Positions 54,043 through 62,404 of a stretch of 64,000 nucleotides of DNA are shown here, piece by piece. The DNA is from Pseudomonadota bacterium. GTDB taxonomy: Bacteria > Pseudomonadota > Alphaproteobacteria > Rhizobiales > Xanthobacteraceae. Location of the stretch: NCBI GenBank assembly GCA_023435725.1, contig JAEYRD010000056.1, positions 70,220 to 134,219 on the forward strand, in the 5' to 3' direction. Each line of letters starts with the position of its first letter. The stretch's first letter is position 1. Under the pieces are notes generated by a model that searched no databases, had not been told where the DNA came from, and saw only the letters and a list, made by a program, of their open reading frames with translations. The position numbers were made by a program, and so were the translations under genes.

Positions 54043-54867
54043 ATGCCGCGCATCTTGATGACGGGAGCTTCGGGCGGAATCGGAACGCGCCTGCGCAAGC
54101 TGCTGCCGCCGATCTATCCGGACCTGCTGCTCAGTGACATCCGCGAGCCCGCCGATCTCGGCCCCAACGAGAAGTTCAGGGCGGCGGACCTGTCCGACAT
54201 GGCGCAGGTCGAGGCGATCTGCGAAGGCGTCGACGGCATCATCCATTTCGGCGGCTATTCGGTCGAGGGCCCCTGGGACGACATCCTCCAGGCCAACATC
54301 ATCGGCGGCTACAATCTGTTCGAAGCGGCACGCAAGAAGGGCGTGAAGCGCGTGGTCTTCGCGTCCTCGAACCATGCCGTCGGATTCTATCCCCGTCACC
54401 ACAAGATCGGCACCGACGTCACGGCGCGCCCCGACAGCCGCTACGGCGTCAGCAAGGTGTTCGGCGAGGCGGTCGGCGCACTCTATGCCGACAAGCACGG
54501 GCTGAAAGTGACTTGCCTCCGGATCGGCAATTTCGGCGACATGCCGCTCGACCAGCGCCGGCTCGCGATCTGGCTGAAGCCCGAGGACCTCGTTCAGCTC
54601 TGCCGCATCGGGCTCGAACATCCCGATATCCATTTCGAGGTCTTCTACGGCGCCTCCCTCAACGAGCGCGCCTGGTGGGACAACCACCGCGCCTACGAAT
54701 TCGGCTATCGCCCGACGGGACGCGCCGAGGATTTTCGCGAGCACGCGATGGCCGAGCAGGCCAGGCTGAAGCCGGATCCGGTCGGCGACCACTACCAGGG
54801 CGGCGCGTTCTGCAGCAACGAGTTCGATGGCGACGCGAGCCGCATCGTCGATTGGAACAAGAGGTAA
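54043..54867 (+). CDS. NAD-dependent epimerase/dehydratase family protein, probable uronate dehydrogenase
   Basis: 274 residues, the size of hexuronate dehydrogenases. The Rossmann motif is ILMTGASGGIGTRL, and the SDR catalytic pair is SRYGVSKVFGEA (Tyr and Lys) with the serine in VVFASSNHAVGFYP. HHKIGTDVTARPDSRYG is close to known uronate dehydrogenases. It would oxidise D-galacturonate or D-glucuronate to the aldarolactone. Function is supported by the neighbouring lactonase, sugar-acid dehydratase and TRAP importer. The ATG 54043 is best spaced from GAGGG; ATG 54031 is four codons upstream. Confidence 0.82.
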   Translation: MPRILMTGASGGIGTRLRKLLPPIYPDLLLSDIREPADLGPNEKFRAADLSDMAQVEAICEGVDGIIHFGGYSVEGPWDDILQANIIGGYNLFEAARKKGVKRVVFASSNHAVGFYPRHHKIGTDVTARPDSRYGVSKVFGEAVGALYADKHGLKVTCLRIGNFGDMPLDQRRLAIWLKPEDLVQLCRIGLEHPDIHFEVFYGASLNERAWWDNHRAYEFGYRPTGRAEDFREHAMAEQARLKPDPVGDHYQGGAFCSNEFDGDASRIVDWNKR

Positions 54868-54887
54868 GGGTTGACGCGAATGCAGGT

Positions 54888-54960
54888 GCGCTCCCTCGCC
54901 CCGTTCTTACGGGAAGAGGGTTGGGGTGAGGGGCTGCCGCCGCGAGGACGATAGAGGTTG
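54888..54960. repeat. Degenerate family B repeat, copy 2
   Basis: Contains GTGCGCTCCCTCGCCCCGTT, then ACGGGAAGAGGGTTGGGGTG and GGGCTCGCAATGACG, so parts of both the family B and family A repeats appear fused. It lies in a 170-base gap between convergent genes. Confidence 0.5.
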
Positions 54961-55035
54961 GGCTCGCAATGACGTGTTTGGGGAAGCGCTGCTGCCAGTG
55001 AGCATATGACTCGCGGAGGCGAAGGAGCGGCCGCG

Positions 55036-55716
55036 CTAGCGCTCCTCATCCACAATCCTTGCCAGATAATCCGACTTGCTGAACTGCATGTGGTCGACGC
55101 AGAGTTGGGCCAGCGCCCAGCTGTCGCGGCCTTTAAGCAGCTCGATCATCAGTTCATGCTGGCGCCGCGACTGCGCCAGACCTTCGCGATCTGCAAGATT
55201 CTTCGCGCGCATCGGCAGCGTCAGGTTCATGTAGTCCTGGAGCGAGCGCACCAGATAGGGATTGCCGCAAGCCGAAAACAGCGCGAGGTGGAAGGCGTCG
55301 TTGGTCTCGTGGATGCCGCGTAGATCCTGAACATCGGCCTTCGCACAATACTGCCGCTGCAATGCGCTGAGTTCGTCGATCAGGGCTTGCTGTGCCGGCA
55401 GGGGGATCATCAGTGCGGCCTGTCGCGTCAGCATTTCGCGGACTTCGTAGATCTGCCGGACCTCCTCGGCCGAGTAGAACCGCACAGTGGCGCCGACATT
55501 CTTCTCGCGGCGGACGATGCCGCGCCGCTCCGCATCCACCAGCGCCTGGCGCACGAAATGCCTGGAGGTGCCGTAGCGCGACATCAGCGCGTCCTCGGTC
55601 AGACGAGCGCCCGGCGGCAGGCGGCCGAAGATGATGTCCTCCTCCAGCCGCGCAACGACGTCGTCCGGATCGTCGCGCCGGACCATCATGGCGTCTGCGG
55701 TGCGAATGTCGGACAT
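55036..55716 (-). CDS. GntR-family (FCD) transcriptional regulator
   Basis: 226 residues. The N-terminal winged HTH reads ARLEEDIIFGRLPPGARLTE and DALMSRYGTSRHFVRQALVD; the C-terminal helical FCD ligand domain has the histidine/aspartate pattern of metal-dependent sensors (IHETNDAFHLALFSACGN, then RRQHELMIELLKG). The start has GGGAGG upstream. It is divergent from the dehydratase gene, and the gap holds two identical palindromes, so it probably represses itself and the catabolic genes. Confidence 0.88.
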   Translation of the reverse strand: MSDIRTADAMMVRRDDPDDVVARLEEDIIFGRLPPGARLTEDALMSRYGTSRHFVRQALVDAERRGIVRREKNVGATVRFYSAEEVRQIYEVREMLTRQAALMIPLPAQQALIDELSALQRQYCAKADVQDLRGIHETNDAFHLALFSACGNPYLVRSLQDYMNLTLPMRAKNLADREGLAQSRRQHELMIELLKGRDSWALAQLCVDHMQFSKSDYLARIVDEER

Positions 55717-55770
55717 CCCTCAGCCTCCCGGCGCCTCGCCGGTCCGTCTTGTGGAGCAGGGACAGCGCAG

Positions 55771-55781
55771 ATTGTCAATAA
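55771..55781. promoter_or_regulatory. Operator candidate 1 (ATTGTCAATAA) on the gntR promoter
   Basis: The exact complement of operator 2 at 55835. It contains the dyad ATTG-T-CAAT. On the minus strand it reads TTATTGACAAT, so TTGACA could serve as the -35 box of gntR, placing the operator on the promoter. Confidence 0.68.
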
Positions 55782-55834
55782 TTCGGGTCATCAAGCGGTG
55801 CCTGGGCCAGAAAGTGCGACAATGCGGACCAGTC

Positions 55835-55845
55835 TTATTGACAAT
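55835..55845. promoter_or_regulatory. Operator candidate 2 (TTATTGACAAT) on the dehydratase promoter
   Basis: The same 11 bases as operator 1 in inverse orientation, 64 bases away. TTGACA lies within it as a possible -35 box of the dehydratase gene, 47 bases before the start codon. No close match to a -10 box is evident. Confidence 0.68.
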
Positions 55846-55891
55846 CGAGGGGCAGGCTGTACCACAATGGCAACTTGAAAGGAGTGGCATG

Positions 55892-57610
55892 ATGACGAGT
55901 GGTTTGCGCAAGGGTTTGACGAGCTATGGCGATGCCGGCTTCTCGCTGTTCCTGCGCAAGGCGTTCATCAAGGCCATGGGCTATTCCGACGATGCGCTGG
56001 AGCGCCCGATCGTCGGCATCACCAACACCTATAGCGACTACAATCCCTGCCACGGCAACGTCCCTGACATCATCGAGGCCGCGAAGCGCGGCGTGATGCT
56101 GTCGGGCGCGATGCCGTTCGTGTTCCCGACCATCTCGATCGCCGAGAGCTTTGCGCATCCGACCTCGATGTATCTGCGCAATCTGATGGCGATGGACACC
56201 GAGGAGATGATCCGCGCCCAGCCGATGGATTCGGTGATCGTGATCGGCGGCTGCGACAAGACGCTTCCTGCGCAGGTGATGGCGGCGATCAGCGCCGACC
56301 TGCCGACCGTCGTCATCCCCGTAGGGCCCATGGTCGTCGGTCATCACAAGGGCGAGGTGCTGGGCGCATGCACCGATTGCCGCCGGCTGTGGGCGGAATA
56401 TCGCGCCGGCGACATGGACGATGCCGAGATCGAGGCGGTCAACGGTCGCCTCGCGCCGTCGGTGGGCACCTGCATGGTGATGGGCACGGCTTCGACCATG
56501 GCCTGCATGATCGAGGCGATGGGCCTTTCGCTACCGATGAGTGCGACCATTCCCGCGCCGCACGCCGAGCGTTTCCGCCTCGCCGAGGCGAGCGGCCGGG
56601 TTGCTGCGGAGATGGCCAAGACGAAGGGGCCGAGGCCGAGCGAGGTGCTGACGCCGGCCTCGTTCAGGAACGCGCAGGTCGTGCTCCAGGCGATCGGCGG
56701 CTCGACCAACGGCCTGATCCATCTGACCGCGATGGCGCATCGCTCGCCGCACCGGCTCGATCTTGAGGTGTTCGACCAGATCGGCCGCGAAGTGCCGGTG
56801 CTGGTCGATCTCAAGCCGTCCGGCGAGCACTACATGGAGCATTTCCATCACGCCGGCGGCGTGCCGAAGCTGCTGGCGCAGCTCGGCGATCTCATCGATC
56901 TCGACGCCAACACGATCTCGGGTCAGACGCTGCGCGACGTCGTTGCGAATGCGGAAGACGTGCCCGGCCAGGACGCGATCCGTTCGCGCGACAATCCGAT
57001 CAAGAAGGAAGGCGGCCTTGCCGTCCTGCATGGCAATCTCGCGCCGCGCGGCGCGGTCATCAAGCAATCGGCCGCGAGCCCAAAGCTGCTGCAGCACACC
57101 GGGCGCGCTGTGGTGTTCGAATCCGTCGAGGACATGACCTTGCGGGTCGATGATCCCGATCTCGACGTGACCGCCGATGACGTGCTGGTGCTGCGCAATG
57201 CCGGCCCGAAGGGTGCGCCGGGCATGCCCGAGGCGGGCTATCTGCCGATTCCGAAGAAGCTCGCGCGCGGCGGCACCAAGGACATGGTGCGCATTTCGGA
57301 TGCGCGCATGAGCGGCACCGCGTTCGGCACCATCGTTCTCCACATCACACCGGAATCCGCCGTCGGCGGACCGCTCGCGCTGGTGCAGAACGGCGATCTG
57401 ATCCGCCTGGATGTTGCCAAGCGCAGCATCGAGCTGCTGGTCGATGCCGCGGAGCTCGAGCGCCGGCGCGCCGCCTTGAAGCCGGCCGCTGCGCCGGACG
57501 AGGCGCGGCGCGGTTACGCCTGGCTGTTCAACGGGACCATCATGCAGGCCGACGAGGGCTGCGACTTCGATTTCATGCAGAGGACTGGGAAGAAGACCGA
57601 AACGGGCTGA
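55892..57610 (+). CDS. IlvD/Edd-family dehydratase (probable sugar-acid dehydratase)
   Basis: 572 residues. The iron-sulfur cysteines are Cys53 (YNPCHGN), Cys121 (GGCDKTLPAQ) and a third in VGTCMVMGTASTMACM. Further marks are GGSTNGLIHLTAMAHR and the C-terminal DARMSGTAFGTIVLH with the catalytic serine. The family removes water from dihydroxyacids; length and the neighbouring uronate, lactonase and TRAP genes favour a sugar acid over branched-chain amino acid synthesis. The start has AAGGAG; the adjacent ATG at 55889 is also possible. It is preceded by a GntR operator. Confidence 0.86.
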   Translation: MTSGLRKGLTSYGDAGFSLFLRKAFIKAMGYSDDALERPIVGITNTYSDYNPCHGNVPDIIEAAKRGVMLSGAMPFVFPTISIAESFAHPTSMYLRNLMAMDTEEMIRAQPMDSVIVIGGCDKTLPAQVMAAISADLPTVVIPVGPMVVGHHKGEVLGACTDCRRLWAEYRAGDMDDAEIEAVNGRLAPSVGTCMVMGTASTMACMIEAMGLSLPMSATIPAPHAERFRLAEASGRVAAEMAKTKGPRPSEVLTPASFRNAQVVLQAIGGSTNGLIHLTAMAHRSPHRLDLEVFDQIGREVPVLVDLKPSGEHYMEHFHHAGGVPKLLAQLGDLIDLDANTISGQTLRDVVANAEDVPGQDAIRSRDNPIKKEGGLAVLHGNLAPRGAVIKQSAASPKLLQHTGRAVVFESVEDMTLRVDDPDLDVTADDVLVLRNAGPKGAPGMPEAGYLPIPKKLARGGTKDMVRISDARMSGTAFGTIVLHITPESAVGGPLALVQNGDLIRLDVAKRSIELLVDAAELERRRAALKPAAAPDEARRGYAWLFNGTIMQADEGCDFDFMQRTGKKTETG

Positions 57611-57670
57611 TCAACACTCGAACGAACGCTCAGACCGCACAAGCGGCGGGCGATAAAACAGGGGGAAACG

Positions 57671-58666
57671 ATGATTGCACGATCCATGCGTGGGTTGGTG
57701 GTGGCAGCCGCTGTCCTGTTCGTCACTGGGGCCGGGGCGCAGGAGGTGAAGCACTATCGCTTCGCCTATGACCAGCCGCGCAACACCGGCTACTCGATCG
57801 CGGGTGACCTCTTTGCGGACAAGCTCAAGGAATTGAGCAAGGGCACCATGATCATCGACCAGTATCCGGGCGCGCAGCTTGGGCAGGAGCCGCAGGTGCT
57901 CCAGCTCGTGAAGGCCGGCGACATCGAGTTCGCGATCATCTCCTCCGCCAACACCGCGACGATCTCGCCGCAAGCCGGTGTGATGTCGCTGCACTTCCTG
58001 TTCCGCGACGAGAACCACGTGATAAAGGGGCTGGCCGATCCCCGTGTGTTCGAAGCGCTCAGGATCATGATCGACGAGACCACGCAGGGCCTGCACGTGA
58101 TCGCGACGGGCTCGCAGGGCGTGCGTCACATGTACTCCAAGAAGGAGATCCACAATGTCGGTGACATCAAGGGCTTGAAAATCCGCGTGCAGGCGACCGC
58201 GACCGAGGACACCATGTTCCCGGCCTACGCCGCCCAGACGGTGCACATGCCGTTCGGCAGCGTCTACACCTCGCTGCAAACGGGTGTGGTCGATGTCGCC
58301 GAAAACAGCATCAACGTCTACCTCGTCAACAAGCACTACGAGGTTGCCCCTGTCCTGAACATCACCGAGCATGAGGCCAACAACGCCCTGGTGTTCATCT
58401 CCGACAAGCTCTGGCAGAGCTTGTCGGCCGAACAGAAACAGTGGGTCCAGACCGCGGCGAACGAGATCAGCTCCAAGGAGCCGCAGAAGGCGTTCGAGCT
58501 CGAGCGGACCGCGGCCGAGAAGCTGAAGAAGATGGGCGTCAAGATCGTCGACAACGTCGACAAGAAGAGTTTCACGACGATCGCCGATCCGTATCTCGAC
58601 AAGCTAGCCAAGGAACTCGGCCCGCATGCCGAGAAGGTCAAAGACCTGATCCGGTCGATCAATTAG
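57671..58666 (+). CDS. dctP: TRAP transporter substrate-binding protein, DctP family
   Basis: 331 residues with a signal peptide ending near GAGAQE (residue 23). The family is clear from YDQPRNTGYSIAGDLFADKL, YPGAQLGQEPQVLQLVKAGD, KEIHNVGDIKGLKIRVQATA (the arginine that clasps the carboxylate) and TSLQTGVVDVAENSINVYLV. It binds an organic or sugar acid in the periplasm. It lies 60 bases after the dehydratase on the same strand. Confidence 0.9.
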   Translation: MIARSMRGLVVAAAVLFVTGAGAQEVKHYRFAYDQPRNTGYSIAGDLFADKLKELSKGTMIIDQYPGAQLGQEPQVLQLVKAGDIEFAIISSANTATISPQAGVMSLHFLFRDENHVIKGLADPRVFEALRIMIDETTQGLHVIATGSQGVRHMYSKKEIHNVGDIKGLKIRVQATATEDTMFPAYAAQTVHMPFGSVYTSLQTGVVDVAENSINVYLVNKHYEVAPVLNITEHEANNALVFISDKLWQSLSAEQKQWVQTAANEISSKEPQKAFELERTAAEKLKKMGVKIVDNVDKKSFTTIADPYLDKLAKELGPHAEKVKDLIRSIN

Positions 58667-58689
58667 GGCGGCGCCGGACGACGGTGCGC

Positions 58690-58806
58690 TCCCTCTCCCG
58701 CGTGCGGGAGAGGGCGGGGGAGAGGGTGTTTCCGCGGTGAGACTCCCAATGAGGAGAGAGCCCTTACCCGGCGCTCCGCGCCGACCTCTCCCGCAAGCGG
58801 GCGAGG
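58690..58806. repeat. Family B repeat, copy 3, within the TRAP operon
   Basis: A CCCTCTCCCGC-gt-GCGGGAGAGGG hairpin is followed by GGTGTTTCCGCGGTGAGACT and a second arm pair GCGCTCCGCGC with CTCTCCCGCAAGCGGGCGAG. It separates dctP from dctQ and may, as an RNA hairpin, keep binding-protein message more abundant than the permease message. Confidence 0.72.
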
Positions 58807-58875
58807 TTAAACCAACTCGCAGCCGCTGATTCAACTTGACACCATTTCGTCCATGCCAGGACGACGGGGACATTG

Positions 58876-59454
58876 ATGGCCATCGCCGACAAACTGCTGG
58901 TGCAACGGCAACGTCACCTGAAATGGCGCTGGCTCGACTGGCTCGAGCTGACGCTGATGATCCTCTGTGGCGTGCTCTGCTTCGGCTTCTCGCTGTCGGT
59001 GACTGCCGACATCGTCACTCGTACGATCGGCCACCCCTGGCTGTGGCTTCAGGAAGTCACCTCGACGTTGTTCATCTACGCGATCTTCATTGGGGCCGCG
59101 GCCGCGACCCGGCGCAACGATCACCTCTATCTCACTGCGATCTCGGAGGCGATGCACGGCACGCCGCGGCTGATCGTCGAAGTGCTCATCCGCCTCGTCG
59201 TGCTCGGCGTCGCCTTCTGCCTGATCTGGTACGGCTATCAGAACTATCTGCGCGGCTTCGGCAGTTTCAGGCTGCCGTCGGGCACGCCGATCGCATCGCT
59301 CTATGCGATCATTCCGCTGTCGGGCGTGTTGATCGGCTTGTTCACCATCGAGCAACTCGTCAATGGCCTGCGCAACGGCTTCGACCATCCCGAGCCGCCG
59401 GATGAGGGAGTGGCGCCTGTCGTCAGCGACGCGCAGATGAGGGCGCAGCCGTGA
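58876..59454 (+). CDS. dctQ: TRAP transporter small permease, DctQ family
   Basis: 192 residues with four hydrophobic helices (first WLELTLMILCGVLCFGFSLS). The segment RTIGHPWLWLQEVTSTLFIY and ATRRNDHLYLTAISEAM are typical of DctQ. It couples to DctM in the sodium-driven carrier. The ATG has GGGGA at six bases; the TTG one codon upstream is less likely. The stop overlaps the GTG of dctM. Confidence 0.87.
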   Translation: MAIADKLLVQRQRHLKWRWLDWLELTLMILCGVLCFGFSLSVTADIVTRTIGHPWLWLQEVTSTLFIYAIFIGAAAATRRNDHLYLTAISEAMHGTPRLIVEVLIRLVVLGVAFCLIWYGYQNYLRGFGSFRLPSGTPIASLYAIIPLSGVLIGLFTIEQLVNGLRNGFDHPEPPDEGVAPVVSDAQMRAQP

Positions 59455-60791
59455 GTGCACCAATTGTCCTGGTGTTGATGTCGGTCTGCTTCCTGTCCTT
59501 CGGCTATCTCGGCGTGCCCGTGCCGTTCTCGCTGATGGCCGGCGTCTTCATCGGCGCGATCCTGTCGGACGTTTCGCTCGCCGCCATCATCCAGAAGATC
59601 TTCGACGGCGTGGATTCCGAGGCGCTGCTGGCAATCCCGTTCTTCCTCCTGGTCGGCGAGCTCATGAGCTCGGCCAACGTGGTAGTGCGGATCGCGAACC
59701 TGTCGGTGTCGCTGGTCGGGCATATCAGGGGCGGGCTGTCGCAGGTCGTTGTCGTCTTCAGCATGTTTTTTTCGGAGATGTCGGGCTCGACCACGGCCGA
59801 CGTCGCCGTGATGAGCCGCGCGCTGGGCGGCCCGATGAGGCGTGAGGGCTATGAGCCCGCCTTCATCGCGGCGATTATTGCATCCGCCTCGACGATTGCG
59901 GCCTTGGTGCCGCCGAGCATCACGGCCGTCGTCTATGGCGCGGTCGGCAACGTCTCGATCGCCGGCCTGTTCATGGCGGGCGTCGTGCCGGGCCTGATGA
60001 TCGGGTTCGGCCTGATGATCTACTGTTATTTCTTCGGTCCCTCGGGCCTGCGCAAGCCGCGCGCGCCGCTGCGGCAGGTGGTGTTCGCGGCCGGCGACGC
60101 AGCCCTGCCGCTGATGATCCCGGTGATCCTGCTTGGCGGCATTCTCACCGGCTGGTTCACGCCGACGGAAGCCGGCGTCGTCGCCGTGGCCTGGATCGTG
60201 CTCGTCGTGATCCCCGCGCTCAACCGCGGGCATATCAAGAAGATCCCGTACGATTTTTGCCTTGCCGGCCTGATCTTCTCGTTGCCGCTGATCACCATCG
60301 GCGCTGCCAACGCCTTCGGCTGGATGCTCGCTTATTTGCGCGGCGCCAGCTACATCGCCGACTGGATCACCTCGATCGCCGGCAACGATCCGCACCTGAT
60401 CATGCTGCTGATGGTGCTGCTGTTCACCGTGGTCGGCGACTTCATCGAGCCGGTGCCGACCATCATCATCTTCATGCCCCTGGTCAATGCGCTGACGGAA
60501 GCAGGCGACATCAACGGCGTGCACATGGGCGTGGTGCTGATTGCCACGCTCGCCTTCGGCCTGATCACGCCGCCTTACGGACTGGTCTTGCTGATGGCCT
60601 CGAAATTCGTCGGCATCAGCTTTGCCAAGGCGCTGCGCGCGGCACTGCCGATCTACCTCGTGTTCTTCGCCACGATTGCTTTTGCGATCTACTTTCCAAG
60701 CGTGGTGCTGTGGCTGCCGCGGCACGTGCTGCCGGAGTCGGTCGGCTGCTTCAAGCCGCCGGCGGGCACGGGCTACATCTGTCCTAAGTGA
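59451..60791 (+). CDS. dctM: TRAP transporter large permease, DctM family
   Basis: 446 residues with about eleven helices. The family marks are LLAIPFFLLVGELMSSANVV, FFSEMSGSTTADVAVMSRAL, ASASTIAALVPPSITAVVYG, and LITPPYGLVLLMASKFVGIS. It forms the substrate pathway across the inner membrane. The GTG start overlaps the dctQ stop (GTGA). Its end overlaps the convergent histidine phosphatase by 8 bases. Confidence 0.9.
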   Translation: MSAPIVLVLMSVCFLSFGYLGVPVPFSLMAGVFIGAILSDVSLAAIIQKIFDGVDSEALLAIPFFLLVGELMSSANVVVRIANLSVSLVGHIRGGLSQVVVVFSMFFSEMSGSTTADVAVMSRALGGPMRREGYEPAFIAAIIASASTIAALVPPSITAVVYGAVGNVSIAGLFMAGVVPGLMIGFGLMIYCYFFGPSGLRKPRAPLRQVVFAAGDAALPLMIPVILLGGILTGWFTPTEAGVVAVAWIVLVVIPALNRGHIKKIPYDFCLAGLIFSLPLITIGAANAFGWMLAYLRGASYIADWITSIAGNDPHLIMLLMVLLFTVVGDFIEPVPTIIIFMPLVNALTEAGDINGVHMGVVLIATLAFGLITPPYGLVLLMASKFVGISFAKALRAALPIYLVFFATIAFAIYFPSVVLWLPRHVLPESVGCFKPPAGTGYICPK

Positions 60792-61360
60792 TGACTTGCT
60801 CGACGCGCCAGTTGGCTGTTTCGCGGACGTAACGAAACGGTGTGCCGTGGCCGTTCTTGAAATAGCTGCCACAAAGCGATTTCGCCATACCCTGCATCAC
60901 CGCGTCATGGCAGACGAACAGGAGGTCGTCGCCGGGATGACGGTCGAGCCAGCCGGAAACGCAGCGTAGCGAGCGTTCGGTCATGGCGCTCCAATGCTCG
61001 CCGTCGGCGGGCAGAATGGACACGAGACCTTCCGCCGACTTCACGCCATGCCTGGATGTCGCGGACGGGGAGGCCTTCAAAGCTGCCGAAGTCGAACTCG
61101 ATGATACCGGGGTCCACCTCGACGGGCACCGCGACTGCCGCACCGATGATCTCGGCCGTCTTCAGCGCACGGACCAGCGGGCTGCTGACGATGCGGCTTA
61201 TGCGGATGCCCCGCAGTACATCCGCGGCAGCGTGCGCCTGCCCGAGGCCGTCCTCGTTCAACGGGTTGTCGGTGCGCCCCTGGAATCGCCCCTCGCGATT
61301 CCAGTCGGTCGCTCCATGGCGCAGGCTGTAGAACGAGCGTGTCGGCGTCGGCGCGCTCAC
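60784..61360 (-). pseudogene. Histidine phosphatase (phosphoglycerate mutase-like) gene with a frameshift
   Basis: The first part (from a GTG at 61360) reads SFYSLRHGATDWNREGRFQG and on to FEGLPVRDIQAW in one frame. The second part continues in another frame as VKSAEGLVSILPADGEHWSA and LLFVCHDAVMQGMAKSLCG to the TAG at 60784. Both catalytic histidines (RHG and CHD) are present, so the only defect is one extra base (or two lost) near 61040-61055. Either the gene is newly broken or the sequence has an error. The GTG overlaps the stop of the enoyl-CoA hydratase gene. Confidence 0.82.
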
Positions 61361-62151
61361 TTGCCCTTGCTCGTGAATTTCTTGACGGCGACGCGAAACT
61401 CCTCCGTGTTCATCGCCATGATGATCTTGTGCTCCTCGGCGTCGAGTTGCTGCTTCACCGGCGTGGTGGCGGCCTGGTAGACCAGCGACTTGGTGCCGGC
61501 GATCGCTGCCGGCGGGTTCTGCGCGAGGCGCTCGGCGAGTTTGCGCGTGGCCGCCTTCAGCTCCGCGGCGGGAACGACCTTCGCAACCAGGCCCCATTCA
61601 TAGGCCTGCTGTGCGGTAAAATTGTCCTCAGCCAGGAAGATCTGCAGCGCGCGGCGGGAGCCGACCGTGCCGACGATGCCGACCGTGCTGCCGCCATCGG
61701 GCGAGACGCCGATCTTGGCATAGGCCGGCGTGAACTTGGCATCATCCGCGGCGATGCAGAGGTCGGTGACGAACGCCAGGCCCATGCCGGCGCCGGCGGC
61801 CGAGCCGTGCACGCTGGACAGTGAGAGCTTCGGCATGCGCCGGATGATCTCGATGAAGGCATGATAGTGCTTCAGCAACTCGCCGACGACCGGCGTCACC
61901 GTGTTGGCTTCGGCGGCTGCACCGATCGTCTGCAGATCGCCGCCGGCGCTGAAAGCGCGGCCTTCGCCTTCGAGGACCACGACCCTGATCTCTTCGGCGC
62001 TCTCGATGTAGGTCGCCAGCTGCTCGAGCTTTTGCGCGATTGCAAGGTTGATCGAGTTGAACGCGGCGGGGCGGTTGAGCGTGATGGTCGCGATCGGGCC
62101 GTCGATCCGCAGCAAAGCGGGATCATCGGGTTGGGAGATGGGAGCTGGCAT
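61357..62151 (-). CDS. Enoyl-CoA hydratase/isomerase family protein
   Basis: 264 residues. The crotonase fold is shown by IATITLNRPAAFNSINLAIA, GEGRAFSAGGDLQTIG and VHGSAAGAGMGLAFVTDLCI. The position of the second catalytic residue reads AYAKIGVSPDGGSTVGI, where PDGG matches the PaaG-type isomerase group rather than the hydratase PExxLG. It may therefore move a double bond. The start has GGGGA at seven bases. Its TGA overlaps the GTG of the phosphatase gene. Confidence 0.85.
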   Translation of the reverse strand: MPAPISQPDDPALLRIDGPIATITLNRPAAFNSINLAIAQKLEQLATYIESAEEIRVVVLEGEGRAFSAGGDLQTIGAAAEANTVTPVVGELLKHYHAFIEIIRRMPKLSLSSVHGSAAGAGMGLAFVTDLCIAADDAKFTPAYAKIGVSPDGGSTVGIVGTVGSRRALQIFLAEDNFTAQQAYEWGLVAKVVPAAELKAATRKLAERLAQNPPAAIAGTKSLVYQAATTPVKQQLDAEEHKIIMAMNTEEFRVAVKKFTSKGK

Positions 62152-62362
62152 CGGAAAATCCCCGGCAAGAGGTCGTTGGTGCAACTAAATCGCAGAAGGC
62201 GAGGGGAGACAATCCCCGGCCGTGGTCTCGCTGTGCTGCTTCCGATGCCCTTGCCTAAGGCGGGGCGATAGGTTCAAATGGGCCTGCCTTCGTTGAGGGA
62301 CGGACACGAGCGCCGGCTCCTCCTAGGCTAGCCAAGCCAATATCAGCGAGAGAGGAGACGAC

Positions 62363-62404
62363 ATGGGTCACGCTCGTGTCTCCGGAAATGGGCTGTTCCA
62401 ATGA
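62363..62404 (+). CDS. Possible 13-residue leader peptide coupled to the reductase
   Basis: MGHARVSGNGLFQ begins with an ATG seven bases after a strong AGAGGAG, and its TGA overlaps the ATG of the reductase gene (ATGA). The reductase ATG itself has no good ribosome site, so translation may depend on this mini-ORF. It could instead be chance. Confidence 0.4.
   Translation: MGHARVSGNGLFQ

Noticed and set aside
59301..60872. Minus-strand frame of 523 codons opposite dctM
   Set aside because: Extremely rich in Asp, His, Arg and Gln, a shadow of the hydrophobic dctM frame.
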